Shown here in pieces: positions 50,614 to 63,673 of a DNA stretch of 64,000 nt. Both the position numbers and the translations under genes were made by a program. How positions within the stretch are numbered: the stretch's first letter is position 1; each line of letters starts with the position of its first letter. This stretch comes from Pseudomonas cichorii (lineage in GTDB: Bacteria > Pseudomonadota > Gammaproteobacteria > Pseudomonadales > Pseudomonadaceae), in assembly GCF_015471405.1 (NCBI RefSeq), contig NZ_BLVZ01000012.1:1-64000 (forward strand), written 5' to 3'. The notes below the pieces were generated by a model. It had not been told where the DNA came from and searched no databases. It saw nothing but the letters and a program-made list of their open reading frames with translations.

Positions 50614-51642
50614 GTGGATTTCGTTGCCGATTACGCAAGTTTTCTGGCCAAGACGGTTACGCTGGTCATTGCCATCGTCGTCGTGCTGGTAGCTATCGCG
50701 TCAGCACGTGGAAAAGGTCGTCGCAGGACGGCAGGACAACTTCAGGTCACCAAGCTCAACGAGTTCTATAAAGGCCTGCGCGAGCATCTGGAGCAGGCGC
50801 TGCTGGACAAGGATCGCCTCAAGGCCTTGCGCAAGGAGCAGGCCAAGACCCTGAAGAAAGAGAAGAAGCAGGCCGAGCCTGAGTTGAAACCCCGCGTCTT
50901 CGTGCTGGATTTCGATGGCGACATCAAGGCTTCGGCCACCGAAAGCATGCGTCATGAAATCACCGCGCTGCTGACCATGGCTACCGACAAGGATGAAGTG
51001 GTCCTGCGCCTGGAAAGCGGCGGCGGCATGGTTCACAGCTATGGTCTGGCTTCATCGCAACTGGCGCGTATCCGTCAGGCGGGGATTCCGCTGACCATCT
51101 GCATCGACAAGGTCGCGGCCAGTGGCGGCTACATGATGGCCTGCATCGGTAACAAGATCATCAGCGCACCGTTCGCGATTCTCGGCTCCATCGGCGTCGT
51201 GGCGCAGTTGCCCAACGTCAACCGGTTGCTGAAAAAGCACGATATCGATTTCGAAGTGCTGACCGCTGGCGAGTACAAGCGCACCCTGACGGTCTTTGGC
51301 GAAAACACCGAGAAGGGCCGTGAGAAGTTTCAGCAGGATCTGGACATCACCCATGACCTGTTCAAGGGCTTCGTCGCCAGCTATCGCCCGCAGTTGTCCA
51401 TCGATGAGGTGGCCACCGGTGAAGTCTGGCTGGGTATGGCTGCTCTTGAGAAGCAATTGGTCGATGAGTTGCAGACCAGTGATCAGTACCTGGCCGAGCG
51501 GGCCAAGGATGCCGAAGTGTTTCACCTGAATTATGCCCAGCGCAAAAGCCTGCAGGAGCGCGTAGGACTGGCAGCAACATCATCGGTGGATCGGTTGGTT
51601 ACCGGCTGGTGGAGTCGTCTGACCCAGCAGCGGTTCTGGTGA
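50614..51642 (+). CDS. sohB: Inner-membrane protease SohB
   Basis: 342 aa from GTG 50614, which has GAGGAG 8 nt upstream. An N-terminal span (about 10-30) is followed by a cytoplasmic charged helix (KLNEFYKGLREHLEQALLDKDRL) and the S49 peptidase domain. The nucleophile Ser lies in KVAASGGYMMA, and the catalytic Lys in GEYKRTLT. SohB is a signal-peptide-peptidase-like serine protease of unclear substrate in quality control. Confidence 0.94.
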   Translation: MDFVADYASFLAKTVTLVIAIVVVLVAIASARGKGRRRTAGQLQVTKLNEFYKGLREHLEQALLDKDRLKALRKEQAKTLKKEKKQAEPELKPRVFVLDFDGDIKASATESMRHEITALLTMATDKDEVVLRLESGGGMVHSYGLASSQLARIRQAGIPLTICIDKVAASGGYMMACIGNKIISAPFAILGSIGVVAQLPNVNRLLKKHDIDFEVLTAGEYKRTLTVFGENTEKGREKFQQDLDITHDLFKGFVASYRPQLSIDEVATGEVWLGMAALEKQLVDELQTSDQYLAERAKDAEVFHLNYAQRKSLQERVGLAATSSVDRLVTGWWSRLTQQRFW

Positions 51643-51645
51643 TGC

Positions 51646-51699
51646 CTTCGCGAATGAGTTCGCTCCCACATACCGTGCAGGAGCGAATTCATTCGCGAA
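51646..51699. repeat. REP-like inverted pair
   Basis: CTTCGCGAATGAGTTCGCTCCCAC faces GCAGGAGCGAATTCATTCGCGAA around a short loop, between the convergent stops of sohB and the DUF934 gene. Confidence 0.72.
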
Positions 51700-51709
51700 A
51701 CACTGTCCG

Positions 51710-52204
51710 TCAGCGACGACGGAACAGCGGCAGAGGCTCGTCGGTTGCAGCCTGGTAGGTCACCGAGAAGTCCTTGAGGCCTTCGAGGGCGTCGTAGGGG
51801 TCCTTGTCGGCGCGGACAGCGAAAGCATCGAAACCGCAGCGACGCAGGTAGAACAACTGGTCGCGCAACACATCGCCAATTGCCCGCAACTCACCCTTGT
51901 AGCCATAGCGATCACGCAGCAGGCGTGCATTGGAGTAGCTGCGGCCATCGGTGAAGGCCGGGAAGTTCAGGGCAATGACCTGGAACTGATCCACGTGCTC
52001 GCCGATTTCCTCGGCTTCTTCATCACTGTCCAGCCATACACCCAGGCCGCCATCGCGGGCCTTGAGTGCGTGGCCATGTTCGCGCCACAACGCCAGCGGC
52101 ACAATCAGGTCATCGCAGTTGGACAGGCTGTCGAAAGTCGTGTCCTTGGGCAGCAGGTGCCAGGTTTCGTCGATGACTTCGTTGTTCTTAATGATTCGCT
52201 GCAT
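51710..52204 (-). CDS. DUF934 protein, CysI-associated
   Basis: 164 aa from the ATG at 52204 (MQRIIKNNEVIDETWHLL); the open frame extends 30 codons into cysI but without support. DUF934 proteins, with the motifs VPLALW, DGRSYSNARLLRDRYGYKGELRAIGDVLRDQL and RCGFDAF, are almost always encoded right after cysI in pseudomonads and beta-proteobacteria. They are thought to aid sulfite reduction, perhaps in place of a flavoprotein subunit. The start overlaps the cysI stop by 17 bp, so translation is coupled. Confidence 0.92.
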   Translation of the reverse strand: MQRIIKNNEVIDETWHLLPKDTTFDSLSNCDDLIVPLALWREHGHALKARDGGLGVWLDSDEEAEEIGEHVDQFQVIALNFPAFTDGRSYSNARLLRDRYGYKGELRAIGDVLRDQLFYLRRCGFDAFAVRADKDPYDALEGLKDFSVTYQAATDEPLPLFRRR

Positions 52205-53846
52205 AGACGCGCTCCTTGAAAGGGTCAATGCCAATACGCTGGTAAGTGTCGATGAAGCGTTCGTCTTCGGTACGTTTCTCGACGTAGACGTCAATCAGCT
52301 TCTCGATCACGTCCGGCATTGCGTCCTGGGCGAAGGACGGGCCGAGGATCTTGCCCAGGCTTGCATCACGGCTGGCGCTGCCGCCGAGTGAAACCTGATA
52401 GAACTCTTCGCCTTTCTTGTCCACACCCAGAATGCCGATGTGGCCGACATGGTGGTGACCGCATGCGTTCATGCAGCCGGAAATGTTCAGGTCCAGCTCG
52501 CCGATGTCGAACAGGTAGTCCAGGTCATCGAAACGACGCTGGATGGATTCTGCGATGGGGATCGACTTGGCGTTGGCCAGCGAGCAGAAGTCACCGCCAG
52601 GGCAGCAGATGATATCGGTCAGCAGGCCTATGTTCGGCGTGGCGAAACCGCCTTCACGCAACTCGTTCCAGAGGGTGAACAGCTCGGACTGCTCGACGTC
52701 GGCCAGAATGATGTTCTGCTCGTGGGAGGTGCGCAGCTGGCCGAAGCTGTAGCGGTCGGCCAGATCGGCAACGGCATCCAGCTGTTTGTCGGTCAGGTCG
52801 CCAGGAGCAACACCGGTCGGCTTGAGCGACAGGGTCACGGCAATGTACCCCGGCTTTTTATGGGCCAGGACATTGCGGGTGCGCCAGCGAGCGAAGCCAG
52901 GGTGCTGGGCGTCCAGAGCAGCCAGTTCGGCGTGCTGATCGCTGAGGGTTTTGTAATCCGGGTCGACGAAGTGCTTGGCAACACGCTGGACTTCGGCTTC
53001 GGTCAGGGTGGTCTGGCCGCCGCGCAGGTGAGCCATTTCGGCCTCGACCTTTTCGGCGAAGACTTCAGGTGTCAGTGCCTTGACCAGAATCTTGATCCGG
53101 GCCTTGTACTTGTTGTCGCGACGGCCGTAGCGGTTGTAGACCCGCAGGATGGCGTCCAGGTAGCTCAACAGATCCTGCCATGGCAGGAACTCGTTGATGA
53201 AGGCGCCAACCACTGGCGTACGGCCCAGACCGCCACCGACCAGTACGCGGAAGCCCAGTTCGCCAGCAGCATTGTGTACCGGCTCCAGGCCGATATCGTG
53301 TACTTCAATGGCGGCGCGGTCGCTTTTCGAGCCGTTGATCGCGATCTTGAACTTGCGCGGCAGGTAGGCGAATTCCGGGTGGAACGTGGTCCACTGGCGA
53401 ACGATTTCACACCATGGACGCGGGTCGATCAGCTCGTCGGCGGCAACACCGGCGAACTGGTCGGTGGTCACGTTGCGCAGGCAGTTGCCGCTGGTCTGGA
53501 TGGCGTGCATCTGCACGGTTGCCAGTTCGGCCAGAATATCCGGCACGTCTTCCAGGGCTGGCCAGTTGAACTGCACGTTCTGGCGGGTGCTGATGTGTGC
53601 ATAGCCTTTGTCGTAATCACGGGCTATCTTGGCCATCATGCGCGTCTGACGCGACGTCAGTTGGCCGTAAGGTACGGCAACGCGCAGCATCGGCGCGAAA
53701 CGCTGGACATAAAGACCGTTTTGCAGGCGCAACGGTCGGAATTCTTCTTCGCTCAGTTCCCCCGCCAGGTAGCGTCGGGTCTGGTCACGGAACTGCTTGA
53801 CGCGGTCCTCGATGATCCGCTGATCGTACTCGTCGTATACGTACAT
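52188..53846 (-). CDS. cysI: Sulfite/nitrite reductase hemoprotein
   Basis: 552 aa with the duplicated ferredoxin-like and siroheme domains. The Fe4S4/siroheme cysteines are in CCPGGDFCSLA and ISGCMNACGHHH. HISTRQNVQFNW and TSGNCLRNVTTD bind siroheme. It reduces sulfite to sulfide for cysteine synthesis. No cysJ flavoprotein gene is adjacent; the DUF934 gene takes its place. AGGACC precedes the ATG by about 4 nt. Confidence 0.94.
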   Translation of the reverse strand: MYVYDEYDQRIIEDRVKQFRDQTRRYLAGELSEEEFRPLRLQNGLYVQRFAPMLRVAVPYGQLTSRQTRMMAKIARDYDKGYAHISTRQNVQFNWPALEDVPDILAELATVQMHAIQTSGNCLRNVTTDQFAGVAADELIDPRPWCEIVRQWTTFHPEFAYLPRKFKIAINGSKSDRAAIEVHDIGLEPVHNAAGELGFRVLVGGGLGRTPVVGAFINEFLPWQDLLSYLDAILRVYNRYGRRDNKYKARIKILVKALTPEVFAEKVEAEMAHLRGGQTTLTEAEVQRVAKHFVDPDYKTLSDQHAELAALDAQHPGFARWRTRNVLAHKKPGYIAVTLSLKPTGVAPGDLTDKQLDAVADLADRYSFGQLRTSHEQNIILADVEQSELFTLWNELREGGFATPNIGLLTDIICCPGGDFCSLANAKSIPIAESIQRRFDDLDYLFDIGELDLNISGCMNACGHHHVGHIGILGVDKKGEEFYQVSLGGSASRDASLGKILGPSFAQDAMPDVIEKLIDVYVEKRTEDERFIDTYQRIGIDPFKERVYAANH

Positions 53847-54211
53847 ATAGGTCCTGTTCTCAGGCTTCGTAATGAAGCAAGGGCTGCGGCGTCAAACACG
53901 ACTGCGGTTACACAGCCTCTGTCTTCGCTTGCGAAGCCTTACGCCATCTAGACAATTCTGCGCGCACGGTCGCGCACTCCCAACGGAGCGCGGCGAAGAT
54001 ACCAGTTTGCAGATATCGGTAAAAGTGATGTTTATATATATGCAAATCGTTAAAAGCGATAAGCAAAATCCTGTCCCTGCGCCGCGTGTACAAGACCCTG
54101 CTTGAAGTGCGGGAAATTGTCGACTTTACTGAGTGCTGATCGATGCCCGATGAGGGGTAAGACAAAATTTTTCATATGCAATCACCTATAAAACCGACAA
54201 GAGGCGATGCG
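53847..54211. other. 365-bp divergent intergenic region
   Basis: The left half must contain the cysI promoter. The right half has an AT-rich stretch (TTTATATATATGCAAATCG, about 54030-54050). No convincing gene, binding-site array or RNA structure was identified before the small ORF at 54212. Confidence 0.4.
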
Positions 54212-54325
54212 ATGAGTAAGCACCCGAAGACCACCAAGTCCGATAGCAACGTGGATGCCTGGGCTATTTTCTTCCTGATTCTGCTGGTAGTAGGCGCTGC
54301 TGTCTTCTGGGTCAGCGGCCAATAG
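54212..54325 (+). CDS. Tiny membrane protein, 37 aa
   Basis: MSKHPKTTKSDSNVDAW is followed by a single hydrophobic helix of about 19 residues ending FWVSGQ. GAGG lies 7 nt upstream of the ATG. The basic N-terminus and one span fit a small inner-membrane protein with cytoplasmic N-terminus. Standard ORF length limits miss it. The gene for a periplasmic binding protein starts 87 bp downstream; a link is not proven. Confidence 0.6.
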   Translation: MSKHPKTTKSDSNVDAWAIFFLILLVVGAAVFWVSGQ

Positions 54326-54412
54326 CCAGAACCTGATTGTCTAGCGGTCGACTGCGCAGCTCTCCAGTATTCGGGAAGGGCGGCCGATAGCCATTTATAT
54401 GCTCAAGGTTCT

Positions 54413-55522
54413 GTGAATATGAGTGGCTTCATTTTCCGCTGTTTGATCATTCTCTGCGGTTCATGGAGCGGTGTGGCCCTGGCCGCTTCCGTAACCTTTC
54501 TAAGCCCGGGTTTTGCAACCGATGGCTATTGGCAAAGCTATGCGCGTGTCATGCAGTCGGCTGCCGATGAAACCGGCATGTCACTCAAGGTGCTGTACAC
54601 GGACCGTGACACCCGCAAATTGCTGGATATGGCGCGAGAGGCGTTGCAGGGGGCCGGTCAGCGTCCTGACTATCTGGTGTTCTCCAATGAATTGAATGTA
54701 GCCCCCGAGGTCCTGCGATTATCTCAGGGCAGTGGCGTCAAGCTGCTGGCCGTCAACAATACGCTGACGGAGGATCAGGTGCGGATTCTGGGCGATCTTC
54801 CCTCGCGATACCCGAACTTCATCGGCAGCCTGATCGGTAACGATGAGGAGGGCGGCTATCTGACGGCAAGGCGGCTGATAAGCCTTTATCCTGGTCTGGC
54901 TGACGGCCAGCCAATCGAGATGCTGGCGTTTTCCGGGACCAACTCCACGCCGGTTTCCCTGGCGCGTGAACAGGGGATGCGCCGTGCTCTTGAAGAGTTT
55001 CCGCAGGTTCATCTGCGTCAGATCGTGCTGGGTGGCTGGCGTCGTGACCGGGCACAGGAGCAGGCCCGGGTACTGCTCAAGCGATATCCGAATATCCGGC
55101 TGATCTGGGCTGCGAACGAGCAAATGGCGCTCGGTGCCATGGATGCGTTGCGCGAGCGTGGCGGCGAACCTGGCAAGGACATCCTGTTCAGCGCCATCAA
55201 CGGTACGACGATTTCATTGCAGGCGCAGTTGAATGGTCGCTTGAGTGTGGTGGCAACGGGGCACTTCACCATTGGCGGCTGGGCCATGCTCTTGCTGCAT
55301 GACTACGATGCTGCCGATGCTCAGACACGCCCCCGAATCGGCGAGCGCAGTGTGCGGGTGCTGGAGTTGGTAGAGCGCCATGACGCCAGGCGTTTTCTGG
55401 AGGCTGCGAAAGTCGAGCGTTACTACCTGGACAAACAGGCGTTCAGGCGTGAACCGGTCGACGGCAACTCACCCTTTGCCCTGAAAAACATGCTGCCGCT
55501 GGTTCAGCAAGACCCGAAATAA
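54413..55522 (+). CDS. Orphan periplasmic binding protein, sugar-binding (RbsB/LacI-type) fold
   Basis: 369 aa. Start GTG 54413 or ATG 54419, followed by a signal peptide (to about ALAAS). The mature protein has type-1 periplasmic binding-fold landmarks: VTFLSPGFATDGYWQSYARVMQSAADE, then LLAVNNTLTEDQ, ERGGEPGKDILFSAINGTT and VATGHFTIGGWAML. No permease or ATPase gene accompanies it, so it may feed a distant transporter or act as the ligand-sensing partner of a membrane signalling protein. A long terminator follows. Confidence 0.85.
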   Translation: MNMSGFIFRCLIILCGSWSGVALAASVTFLSPGFATDGYWQSYARVMQSAADETGMSLKVLYTDRDTRKLLDMAREALQGAGQRPDYLVFSNELNVAPEVLRLSQGSGVKLLAVNNTLTEDQVRILGDLPSRYPNFIGSLIGNDEEGGYLTARRLISLYPGLADGQPIEMLAFSGTNSTPVSLAREQGMRRALEEFPQVHLRQIVLGGWRRDRAQEQARVLLKRYPNIRLIWAANEQMALGAMDALRERGGEPGKDILFSAINGTTISLQAQLNGRLSVVATGHFTIGGWAMLLLHDYDAADAQTRPRIGERSVRVLELVERHDARRFLEAAKVERYYLDKQAFRREPVDGNSPFALKNMLPLVQQDPK

Positions 55523-55523
55523 T

Positions 55524-55566
55524 GCCCTTTCCCCATGGATATGACAGGTATCCATGGGGAAAGGGC
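55524..55566. terminator. Strong stem-loop between convergent genes
   Basis: GCCCTTTCCCCATGGATA and TATCCATGGGGAAAGGGC form an 18-bp perfect stem with a 7-nt loop immediately after the stop at 55522 and before the metH stop. Confidence 0.85.
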
Positions 55567-55575
55567 GGCGACGGG

Positions 55576-59295
<3,720 letters not shown>

Positions 59296-59448
59296 AGGGA
59301 TACCTTGAAAAGGCCGATACAGAAAGGTCGAGATCATACCAAACCGGAGCGCTTTTGGTGTTGATGGCGCCTTTGCATGAAAATAGCTCATGTTGGTGTG
59401 CTCTAACAGCTGTAGAATTGCGCGGTTTTTCATTTCAAGGCCCTGGAT

Positions 59449-61752
59449 ATGCCGTACCGCTCATTGCCAAGTCTCGTTCTGTTGTTGTGGTGTTGTGCTG
59501 TCCAGGCCCAGGGAGTGCCTGCGGCCCCGGGCCCCGCTATTTCCTATGTGCGGGATATCCAGCCGATCCTGACCCAGAAGTGCGTGGCCTGCCATGCCTG
59601 CAACGACGCGCCTTGCCAGTTGAACCTGGGCAGCGGCGAGGGCATGAGCCGCGGGGCCAGCAAGACCCCGGTCTATCAGGGCGAGCGCAGTACGGCGATG
59701 GCGCCCACCCGGCTGTTTTACGATGCTCAGGGCACCGATGCATGGCGGCGCAAGGATTTCTATTCGGTGCTCGATGCCCAGGGCAGTCAGGCTGCCTTGA
59801 TGGCACGCATGCTGGAATTGGGGCGCAGTGCGCCGCTGCCGCCCAACAGCAAGATTCCCGACGACATCGTTCTGGGGTTGAACCGGGAAAACCTCTGCCC
59901 GCTGCCGGGCGAGTTTCCTGCCTATGCCCAGGCGCATCCCACCGGCGGCATGCCGTTGGCGGTGGCCGGGCTGAGCGACGCCGAGTACCAGACCTTGCAG
60001 CGCTGGCTGTCTGCCGGTGCGCCGGTCGAACAACAACCCATCATGCCCAATGTCGCTGAAGCGGCGCAGATTGCCGAATGGGAAGCCTTGCTCAACCGCC
60101 CGGGTTCCAGAGAGACGCTGGTGGGTCGATGGTTGTACGAGCACCTGTTTCTGGCGCATGTCTATTTCGAAGGTGGTGATACCGGGCACTTCTTTCAGTG
60201 GGTACGCTCGCGCACGCCAAGCGGCAAACCTGTCGATCTGATCGCTACCCGTCGCCCCAATGACGATCCGGGCAATGACTTCTATTACCGGCTGATACCG
60301 GTACAGGGCGTGATCGTCCACAAGACCCATATCACCTACGCCATGAGCCCGCAGAAGCTGAAGCGGGTCAAGGATCTGTTTTACAGCGCCAACTGGAGCG
60401 TGGATGCAATGCCGGGCTATGGGCCGGGGCATCGTGCCAACCCGTTTCTGACTTTCGAGGCGATTCCGGCGCAGGCGCGTTATCAGTTCATGCTCGATAA
60501 CGCCGAATACTTCGTGCGCACCTTCATTCGCGGTCCGGTGTGCCGTGGGCAGATTGCGACCGACGTGATTCGCGACCATTTCTGGGTGCTGTTCCAGGAG
60601 CCGAGTCATGATCGTTATGTCATCGATGCCCAGTACCGTGGGCAGGCAACGCCATTGCTGGCCATGCCCGGGCAGAACGACGAAGTAGGCAGCATCCTGA
60701 GCCTGTGGCTGTCCTACCGGGATCGTCGCAACGCTTATGAAAACCTGCGCCGCGACAGCTACGCCAGCATGACGCCACCCAGTTGGTCGACGCTGTGGGC
60801 CGGCAACGATAACTCGCTGCTGACAGTATTCCGCCACTTCGACAGCGCATCGGTGACCAAAGGGCTGATCGGTGATGTGCCGCACTCGCTGTGGTTGTTC
60901 GATTACCCGTTGCTGGAGCGCACCTATTACCAGTTGGCGGTGAACTTCGATGTCTACGGCAATATTTCCCATCAGGCCCAGACCCGGCTGTATTTCGACC
61001 TGATCCGCAACGGCGCGGAAATCAACTTCATGCGTCTGATGCCTGCCGACAAGCGCGAGAAGATGCTGGGCGACCTGTATCAGGACTCCGGCAAATTCAA
61101 GATGTGGCTGGACTACCAGAGCATCGATGACGACACTCCAAGCGGCCTGAGGCTTGACGAGCGCCACCCTCGTCAGGACTTCTCCCGACAGCTGATTCAG
61201 CGCTCCGGTACGCTCAATGCCGCGCCGGACCCGATCAACCGCTGTCAGGGCGCGTATTGTTCACGGCCCGGTATCAGCAAGAGTTTTGCCCAGGCAGAGC
61301 AGTCTCTCAGTCGACTGGTTTCAAGGCCTGCCGCTGGCCTCAAGGTCATCGAGCAGTTGCCCGAAGCGACCATGCTGCGCATCGAAGACGCCAGCGGCAA
61401 GCGTGTGATGTACAGCATGCTGCGCAACCGCGCCCACAGTAACGTTGCCTTCCTGCTGGGCGAGTCCTATCGCTACCAGCCGGGTCTGGACACCCTGACC
61501 ATTTACCCAGGCGTGCTCAGCAGTTATCCGAACTTCATGTTCAACATCCCGGCTGGCGAAGTGTCCGGGTTTGTCGACGCCATGCAGCAGGTCAAGGATC
61601 AGGAAGGGTTCGAGAAGATCGTGCAGCGCTGGGGTGTGCGCCGCACTCATCCGCTGTTCTGGACCTATTTCCATGACATCAGCCGCTATATCCAGGAGAC
61701 CGAGCCGCGAGAGAGCGGGGTGCTGGATATGAATCGCTACGAAAACCTCTGA
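59449..61752 (+). CDS. cti: Fatty acid cis/trans isomerase
   Basis: 767 aa, the usual size. A signal peptide (about 1-20) is followed by a cytochrome-c-type haem site, KCVACHA, with Cys45, Cys48 and His49. The enzyme converts cis- to trans-unsaturated acyl chains of membrane phospholipids from the periplasmic side, stiffening membranes on exposure to solvents or heat; it needs no ATP. Found mainly in Pseudomonas and Vibrio. It is divergent from metH with a 153-bp gap and followed by a strong terminator. Confidence 0.95.
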   Translation: MPYRSLPSLVLLLWCCAVQAQGVPAAPGPAISYVRDIQPILTQKCVACHACNDAPCQLNLGSGEGMSRGASKTPVYQGERSTAMAPTRLFYDAQGTDAWRRKDFYSVLDAQGSQAALMARMLELGRSAPLPPNSKIPDDIVLGLNRENLCPLPGEFPAYAQAHPTGGMPLAVAGLSDAEYQTLQRWLSAGAPVEQQPIMPNVAEAAQIAEWEALLNRPGSRETLVGRWLYEHLFLAHVYFEGGDTGHFFQWVRSRTPSGKPVDLIATRRPNDDPGNDFYYRLIPVQGVIVHKTHITYAMSPQKLKRVKDLFYSANWSVDAMPGYGPGHRANPFLTFEAIPAQARYQFMLDNAEYFVRTFIRGPVCRGQIATDVIRDHFWVLFQEPSHDRYVIDAQYRGQATPLLAMPGQNDEVGSILSLWLSYRDRRNAYENLRRDSYASMTPPSWSTLWAGNDNSLLTVFRHFDSASVTKGLIGDVPHSLWLFDYPLLERTYYQLAVNFDVYGNISHQAQTRLYFDLIRNGAEINFMRLMPADKREKMLGDLYQDSGKFKMWLDYQSIDDDTPSGLRLDERHPRQDFSRQLIQRSGTLNAAPDPINRCQGAYCSRPGISKSFAQAEQSLSRLVSRPAAGLKVIEQLPEATMLRIEDASGKRVMYSMLRNRAHSNVAFLLGESYRYQPGLDTLTIYPGVLSSYPNFMFNIPAGEVSGFVDAMQQVKDQEGFEKIVQRWGVRRTHPLFWTYFHDISRYIQETEPRESGVLDMNRYENL

Positions 61753-61761
61753 ATGTCGTTG

Positions 61762-61786
61762 CAGGCCACGTTTGACGTGGCCTGCC
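61762..61786 (+). terminator. Terminator of cti
   Basis: GCAGGCCACG-tttga-CGTGGCCTGC, a 10-bp perfect stem starting 10 nt after the stop. There is no T-run. Confidence 0.8.
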
Positions 61787-61919
61787 GCCACTACTGTTTC
61801 CTGAACGAAACAGGATTTTCCTGATCTTTTCTGTCATCTCACTGTCCGACCTCATGCGTGTCCGGCTCGCTTCGTGTCCGGGCTTCTGGTTGAAAAGGCA
61901 GGTGACAAGAGGTTTTTGG

Positions 61920-62942
61920 ATGTTGATTTCGGTTCAGGCTTTACGGGCTTTCGCCGCGTGGGTTGTTGTGTGTCATCACTTCATGCAGATTTTTTTCGAT
62001 TTCAAGGCCAGCGGTCCCGTTGGCGAATTCTTTGTTTCCAAGGGCGCCGTGGGCGTCGATATCTTCTTTGTCATCAGCGGGCTGGTGATTTACCTCTCGA
62101 CCCATGGCAGCGACATGCCTGCCGGGCGTTTTATCCTGCACCGCCTGATCCGCATTGTGCCGGCTTACTGGCTGTATACCGCTGCCATGGGGTTGTTACT
62201 GCTGGTTGCGGCGCCCTGGCTTCCCCATCAGGTAATCGGCTGGCAGAACTTCTTCCTTTCATTGCTTTTCATTCCTTCGGAAAATCCCGGTGGCTACGGT
62301 TTGTATCCGACGCTTAACGTCGGCTGGACCCTGAACTACGAGATGCTGTTTTATGTGCTGTTCTCCATGGTCTTTCTCTTCGAGCAGCGCCATCGGCCCT
62401 TGATCATCGCCGCCGCGCTGTTTGTCGTGACCGAGATTCTGGCTCGCAGTGGTTTGATCAGCCGTTTCTACGGCAACGACATCGTCTATGAATTCCTGTT
62501 GGGGATTGGTATCGGCATGCTGTATCGCCGGGGCTGGATCAAGGAAGGGTTATGGCTGCCATTGGCCGGGATTGTGGCGGGAATGCTGCTGATCCATCAC
62601 CTGACCAACGAGCAGCGCCTGCTGAACTGGGGGCTGCCAAGCGCCTTGATCGTGCTGTGCGCCATTTCGCTGGAACCATACTTGCGCGGTAGCCGGATGC
62701 TCAAGACTCTGGGCGACTGTTCCTACTCGGTATATCTGCTGCATGTCCTGGTGCTCTACGGTGGCTTGCTCATGGCGCAGCGCTTTGCCTTGAGTCCGTA
62801 TCTGGTGTTTGCTTTCTGTGTGCCGATCATCGCCATTGGCGCATGGGGCAGCTATGAGTGGATCGAGAAGGGCTTGTATCGCCGAATGCGCCGCAGTCTG
62901 GATGCCCGCCAGGAAGGAAGAGAAGCGGTTGCGCTTTCCTGA
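61920..62942 (+). CDS. Acyltransferase-3 family membrane protein (OafA/ExoZ-like)
   Basis: 340 aa from the ATG at 61920 (AGAGG 7 nt upstream); an earlier in-frame start at 61854 is not supported. About ten spans are predicted. Family landmarks are VQALRAFAAWVVVCHHFMQ with the catalytic His near the N-terminus, FFVISGLVIYLS and FIFHRLIRIVPAYWLY-like FILHRLIRIVPAYWLY. Members O-acetylate or succinylate exopolysaccharides, LPS or other envelope glycans. No polysaccharide genes adjoin it, so the acceptor is unknown. Confidence 0.9.
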   Translation: MLISVQALRAFAAWVVVCHHFMQIFFDFKASGPVGEFFVSKGAVGVDIFFVISGLVIYLSTHGSDMPAGRFILHRLIRIVPAYWLYTAAMGLLLLVAAPWLPHQVIGWQNFFLSLLFIPSENPGGYGLYPTLNVGWTLNYEMLFYVLFSMVFLFEQRHRPLIIAAALFVVTEILARSGLISRFYGNDIVYEFLLGIGIGMLYRRGWIKEGLWLPLAGIVAGMLLIHHLTNEQRLLNWGLPSALIVLCAISLEPYLRGSRMLKTLGDCSYSVYLLHVLVLYGGLLMAQRFALSPYLVFAFCVPIIAIGAWGSYEWIEKGLYRRMRRSLDARQEGREAVALS

Positions 62943-63011
62943 CAAAAATACTAGGACTTTGTATGCGCATCCGATTGGCGTAAACTGCCGCCAAGTCTGC
63001 GAGGAATGTTC

Positions 63012-63605
63012 ATGACCGCTATCACTATTACCGATGCTGCCCACGATTATCTGGCCGATCTGCTGGAAAAGCAGAATACCCCGGGTATCGGCATCCGAGT
63101 GTTTATCACCCAGCCTGGCACCCAGTACGCTGAAACCTGCATTGCCTACTGCAAGCCGGGCGAAGAAAAACCTGAAGACAAGGCTATTGGCCTGAAGAGC
63201 TTCACCGCCTGGATCGATGGTTTCAGCGAAGCTTTTCTGGATGACGCCGTTGTCGATTACGCAACGGATCGCATGGGTGGCCAGTTGACCATCAAGGCGC
63301 CAAACGCCAAAGTCCCGATGGTCAATGCCGACAGCCCGATCAACGAGCGCATCAACTACTACCTGCAAACCGAGATCAATCCGGGGCTCGCCAGCCACGG
63401 TGGTCAGGTGACCCTGATCGACGTGATCGAGGAAGAAGAGCGCAATATCGCCGTCCTGCAGTTTGGCGGTGGTTGCCAGGGTTGCGGTCAGGCCGATGTC
63501 ACCTTGAAGGAAGGCATCGAGCGCACCTTGCTCGAACGCATCCCCGAGCTGGCCGGTGTGCGTGATGTGACTGACCATACCCAGAAAGAAAACGCTTACT
63601 ACTGA
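63012..63605 (+). CDS. nfuA: Fe-S biogenesis protein NfuA
   Basis: 197 aa from the second ATG at 63012 (GAGG 8 nt upstream); the first is 63006. The degenerate A-type N-terminal domain ([17 protein letters not shown]) lacks the full cysteine set, and the Nfu domain carries the cluster-binding CxxC in [18 protein letters not shown]. It delivers Fe4S4 clusters under oxidative stress or iron limitation. A REP-like element follows. Confidence 0.95.
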   Translation: MTAITITDAAHDYLADLLEKQNTPGIGIRVFITQPGTQYAETCIAYCKPGEEKPEDKAIGLKSFTAWIDGFSEAFLDDAVVDYATDRMGGQLTIKAPNAKVPMVNADSPINERINYYLQTEINPGLASHGGQVTLIDVIEEEERNIAVLQFGGGCQGCGQADVTLKEGIERTLLERIPELAGVRDVTDHTQKENAYY

Positions 63606-63612
63606 GTTGTTT

Positions 63613-63665
63613 TCTTCGCGAGTGAATCCGCTCCCTGTTCCTTGGGAGCGAATTCATTCGCGAAA
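63613..63665. repeat. REP-like inverted pair
   Basis: TTCTTCGCGAGTGAATCCGCTCCC faces GGGAGCGAATTCATTCGCGAA between the convergent ends of nfuA and cobM. Confidence 0.72.
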
Positions 63666-63673
63666 GCCTTCAT

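Noticed and set aside
59296-59448. Cobalamin riboswitch upstream of metH
   Set aside because: The intergenic region is only 153 bp and shows no recognisable B12-box or multi-stem layout.
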